From Candidatus Bipolaricaulota bacterium (GTDB lineage: Bacteria; Bipolaricaulota; Bipolaricaulia; M55B111), in the NCBI GenBank assembly GCA_018335015.1, contig JAGXKX010000004.1:1-60767 (forward strand): DNA of 60,767 bases, written 5' to 3'. This document shows positions 60,337-60,767 of this stretch, one piece after another. A program made the position numbers and the translations under genes. Each line of letters starts with the position of its first letter. Within the stretch, counting starts at the first letter, position 1. Under the pieces are notes generated by a model. It was not told the DNA's origin. It saw only the letters and a list, made by a program, of their open reading frames with translations, and did no database searches.

Positions 60337-60767
60337 ATGAAAGCTTTCGGTCCGGTACCCTCACGCAGACTCGGTCGGAGCCTGGGGATAAATAACATAC
60401 CCGCAAAAAATTGTACCTATTCCTGCATATACTGTCAGCTGGGAACCACCCTGGACCTTCAATCGAAGCGAAAGAACTTTTACGATCCATTAGAAATAAA
60501 AAAGGAAGTCAAACGTAAAGTCCAGGAGACCCGAGACAATGAAGTACGGATAGACTACCTGAGCTTCGTTCCCGACGGCGAACCGACGCTGGAAGAGAAA
60601 CTTGGAGAACAAATAGACTTAGTATCTACTCTTGGAATTGACACTGCCGTAATAAGCAACGCCTCCCTGATATGGGACGATTCAGTAAAATCTGACCTCG
60701 CAAAAGCGGATTGGGTTTCGTTGAAAGTTGACGCCGTAACCGAAAAGCACTGGCGAAAGATCAACCG
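60337..60767 (+). CDS. Radical SAM protein, 5' part (runs off the window)
   Basis: Not in the ORF track. It begins MKAFGPVPSRRLGRSLGINNIP and carries the radical SAM cysteine motif CTYSCIYCQLG, then FVPDGEPTLE, all typical of the COG0731 family. 143 codons are visible; the rest continues beyond the window. It starts 14 nt after rbfA. The precise reaction cannot be told from this portion. Confidence 0.87.
   Translation, partial: MKAFGPVPSRRLGRSLGINNIPAKNCTYSCIYCQLGTTLDLQSKRKNFYDPLEIKKEVKRKVQETRDNEVRIDYLSFVPDGEPTLEEKLGEQIDLVSTLGIDTAVISNASLIWDDSVKSDLAKADWVSLKVDAVTEKHWRKIN

Overview
The window is about 61 kb of compact bacterial chromosome in short operons on both strands. It has no rRNA, tRNA, CRISPR array, prophage or transposase that I can find. 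It looks like an uncultured, anaerobic, two-membrane (diderm) bacterium. The diderm reading rests on a PorV-like barrel, a second beta-rich exported protein and an exported lamin-tail protein with a FlgD-like end. The anaerobic reading rests on HypCDE, a Rex repressor and a 4Fe-4S redox protein. Several housekeeping proteins (IleRS, DnaN, IF-2, PolA) are strikingly rich in Asp and Glu, which suggests a salt-adapted cytoplasm. I cannot name the phylum: halophilic relatives of Bipolaricaulota/KB1 or Halanaerobiales-like anaerobes are guesses only.

Layout. 0.1-6.7 kb: a nucleoside uptake and salvage operon on the minus strand (BMP binding protein, double ATPase, two permeases, pyrimidine-nucleoside phosphorylase), with a hairpin terminator between the binding protein and the rest, and a lone biotinyl/lipoyl carrier just upstream. 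6.9-12.4 kb: dnaA, then polA-ruvC-DUF177. 13-19 kb: a Gfo/Idh oxidoreductase and three exported proteins. 19-29 kb: a PAS-GAF-GGDEF cyclase, rplM, purA-birA-like-ileS and an alkaline-phosphatase-fold enzyme. 29-36 kb: a HAD hydrolase, an AIR-synthase-like protein, a 4Fe-4S protein under a good promoter with a Rex-like site, a second Gfo/Idh protein, and galT-galK. 36-45 kb: Nfu, Ssb, a geranylgeranyl-reductase-like flavoprotein with an exported beta protein, a flippase-like membrane protein, hflKC, coaX and an M20 amidohydrolase. 45-52 kb: rex, then aminotransferase-serA-DUF1015-alaS. 52-60.8 kb: dnaN, tmk, lspA, a DCD-fold protein, hypCDE, infB-DUF503-rbfA and the start of a radical SAM gene.

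The most unusual content is between genes. Seven copies of a roughly 200 bp non-coding element (MITE-like) lie between genes from 20.8 to 54.6 kb. Each has terminal inverted repeats near CTCAGTTCTTTCACCA, a nested perfect or near-perfect stem of about 20 bp, and a conserved core of about 45 nt. Two copies are flanked by exact 5-bp duplications. The nested stem differs in sequence from copy to copy, yet its two arms always match each other. The core sits in opposite orientations relative to the flanking arms in different copies. This suggests a mobile palindrome family that corrects its arms against each other and flips its core.

A second theme is redox control. Rex is encoded here, and Rex-like operators overlap candidate promoters of the 4Fe-4S protein gene and of hypCDE. 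A third is a set of odd active sites: a birA-like ligase with Ser at the BirA Arg118 position, a thymidylate kinase with Thr replacing the P-loop Lys, and a ferredoxin-type protein missing several cluster cysteines.
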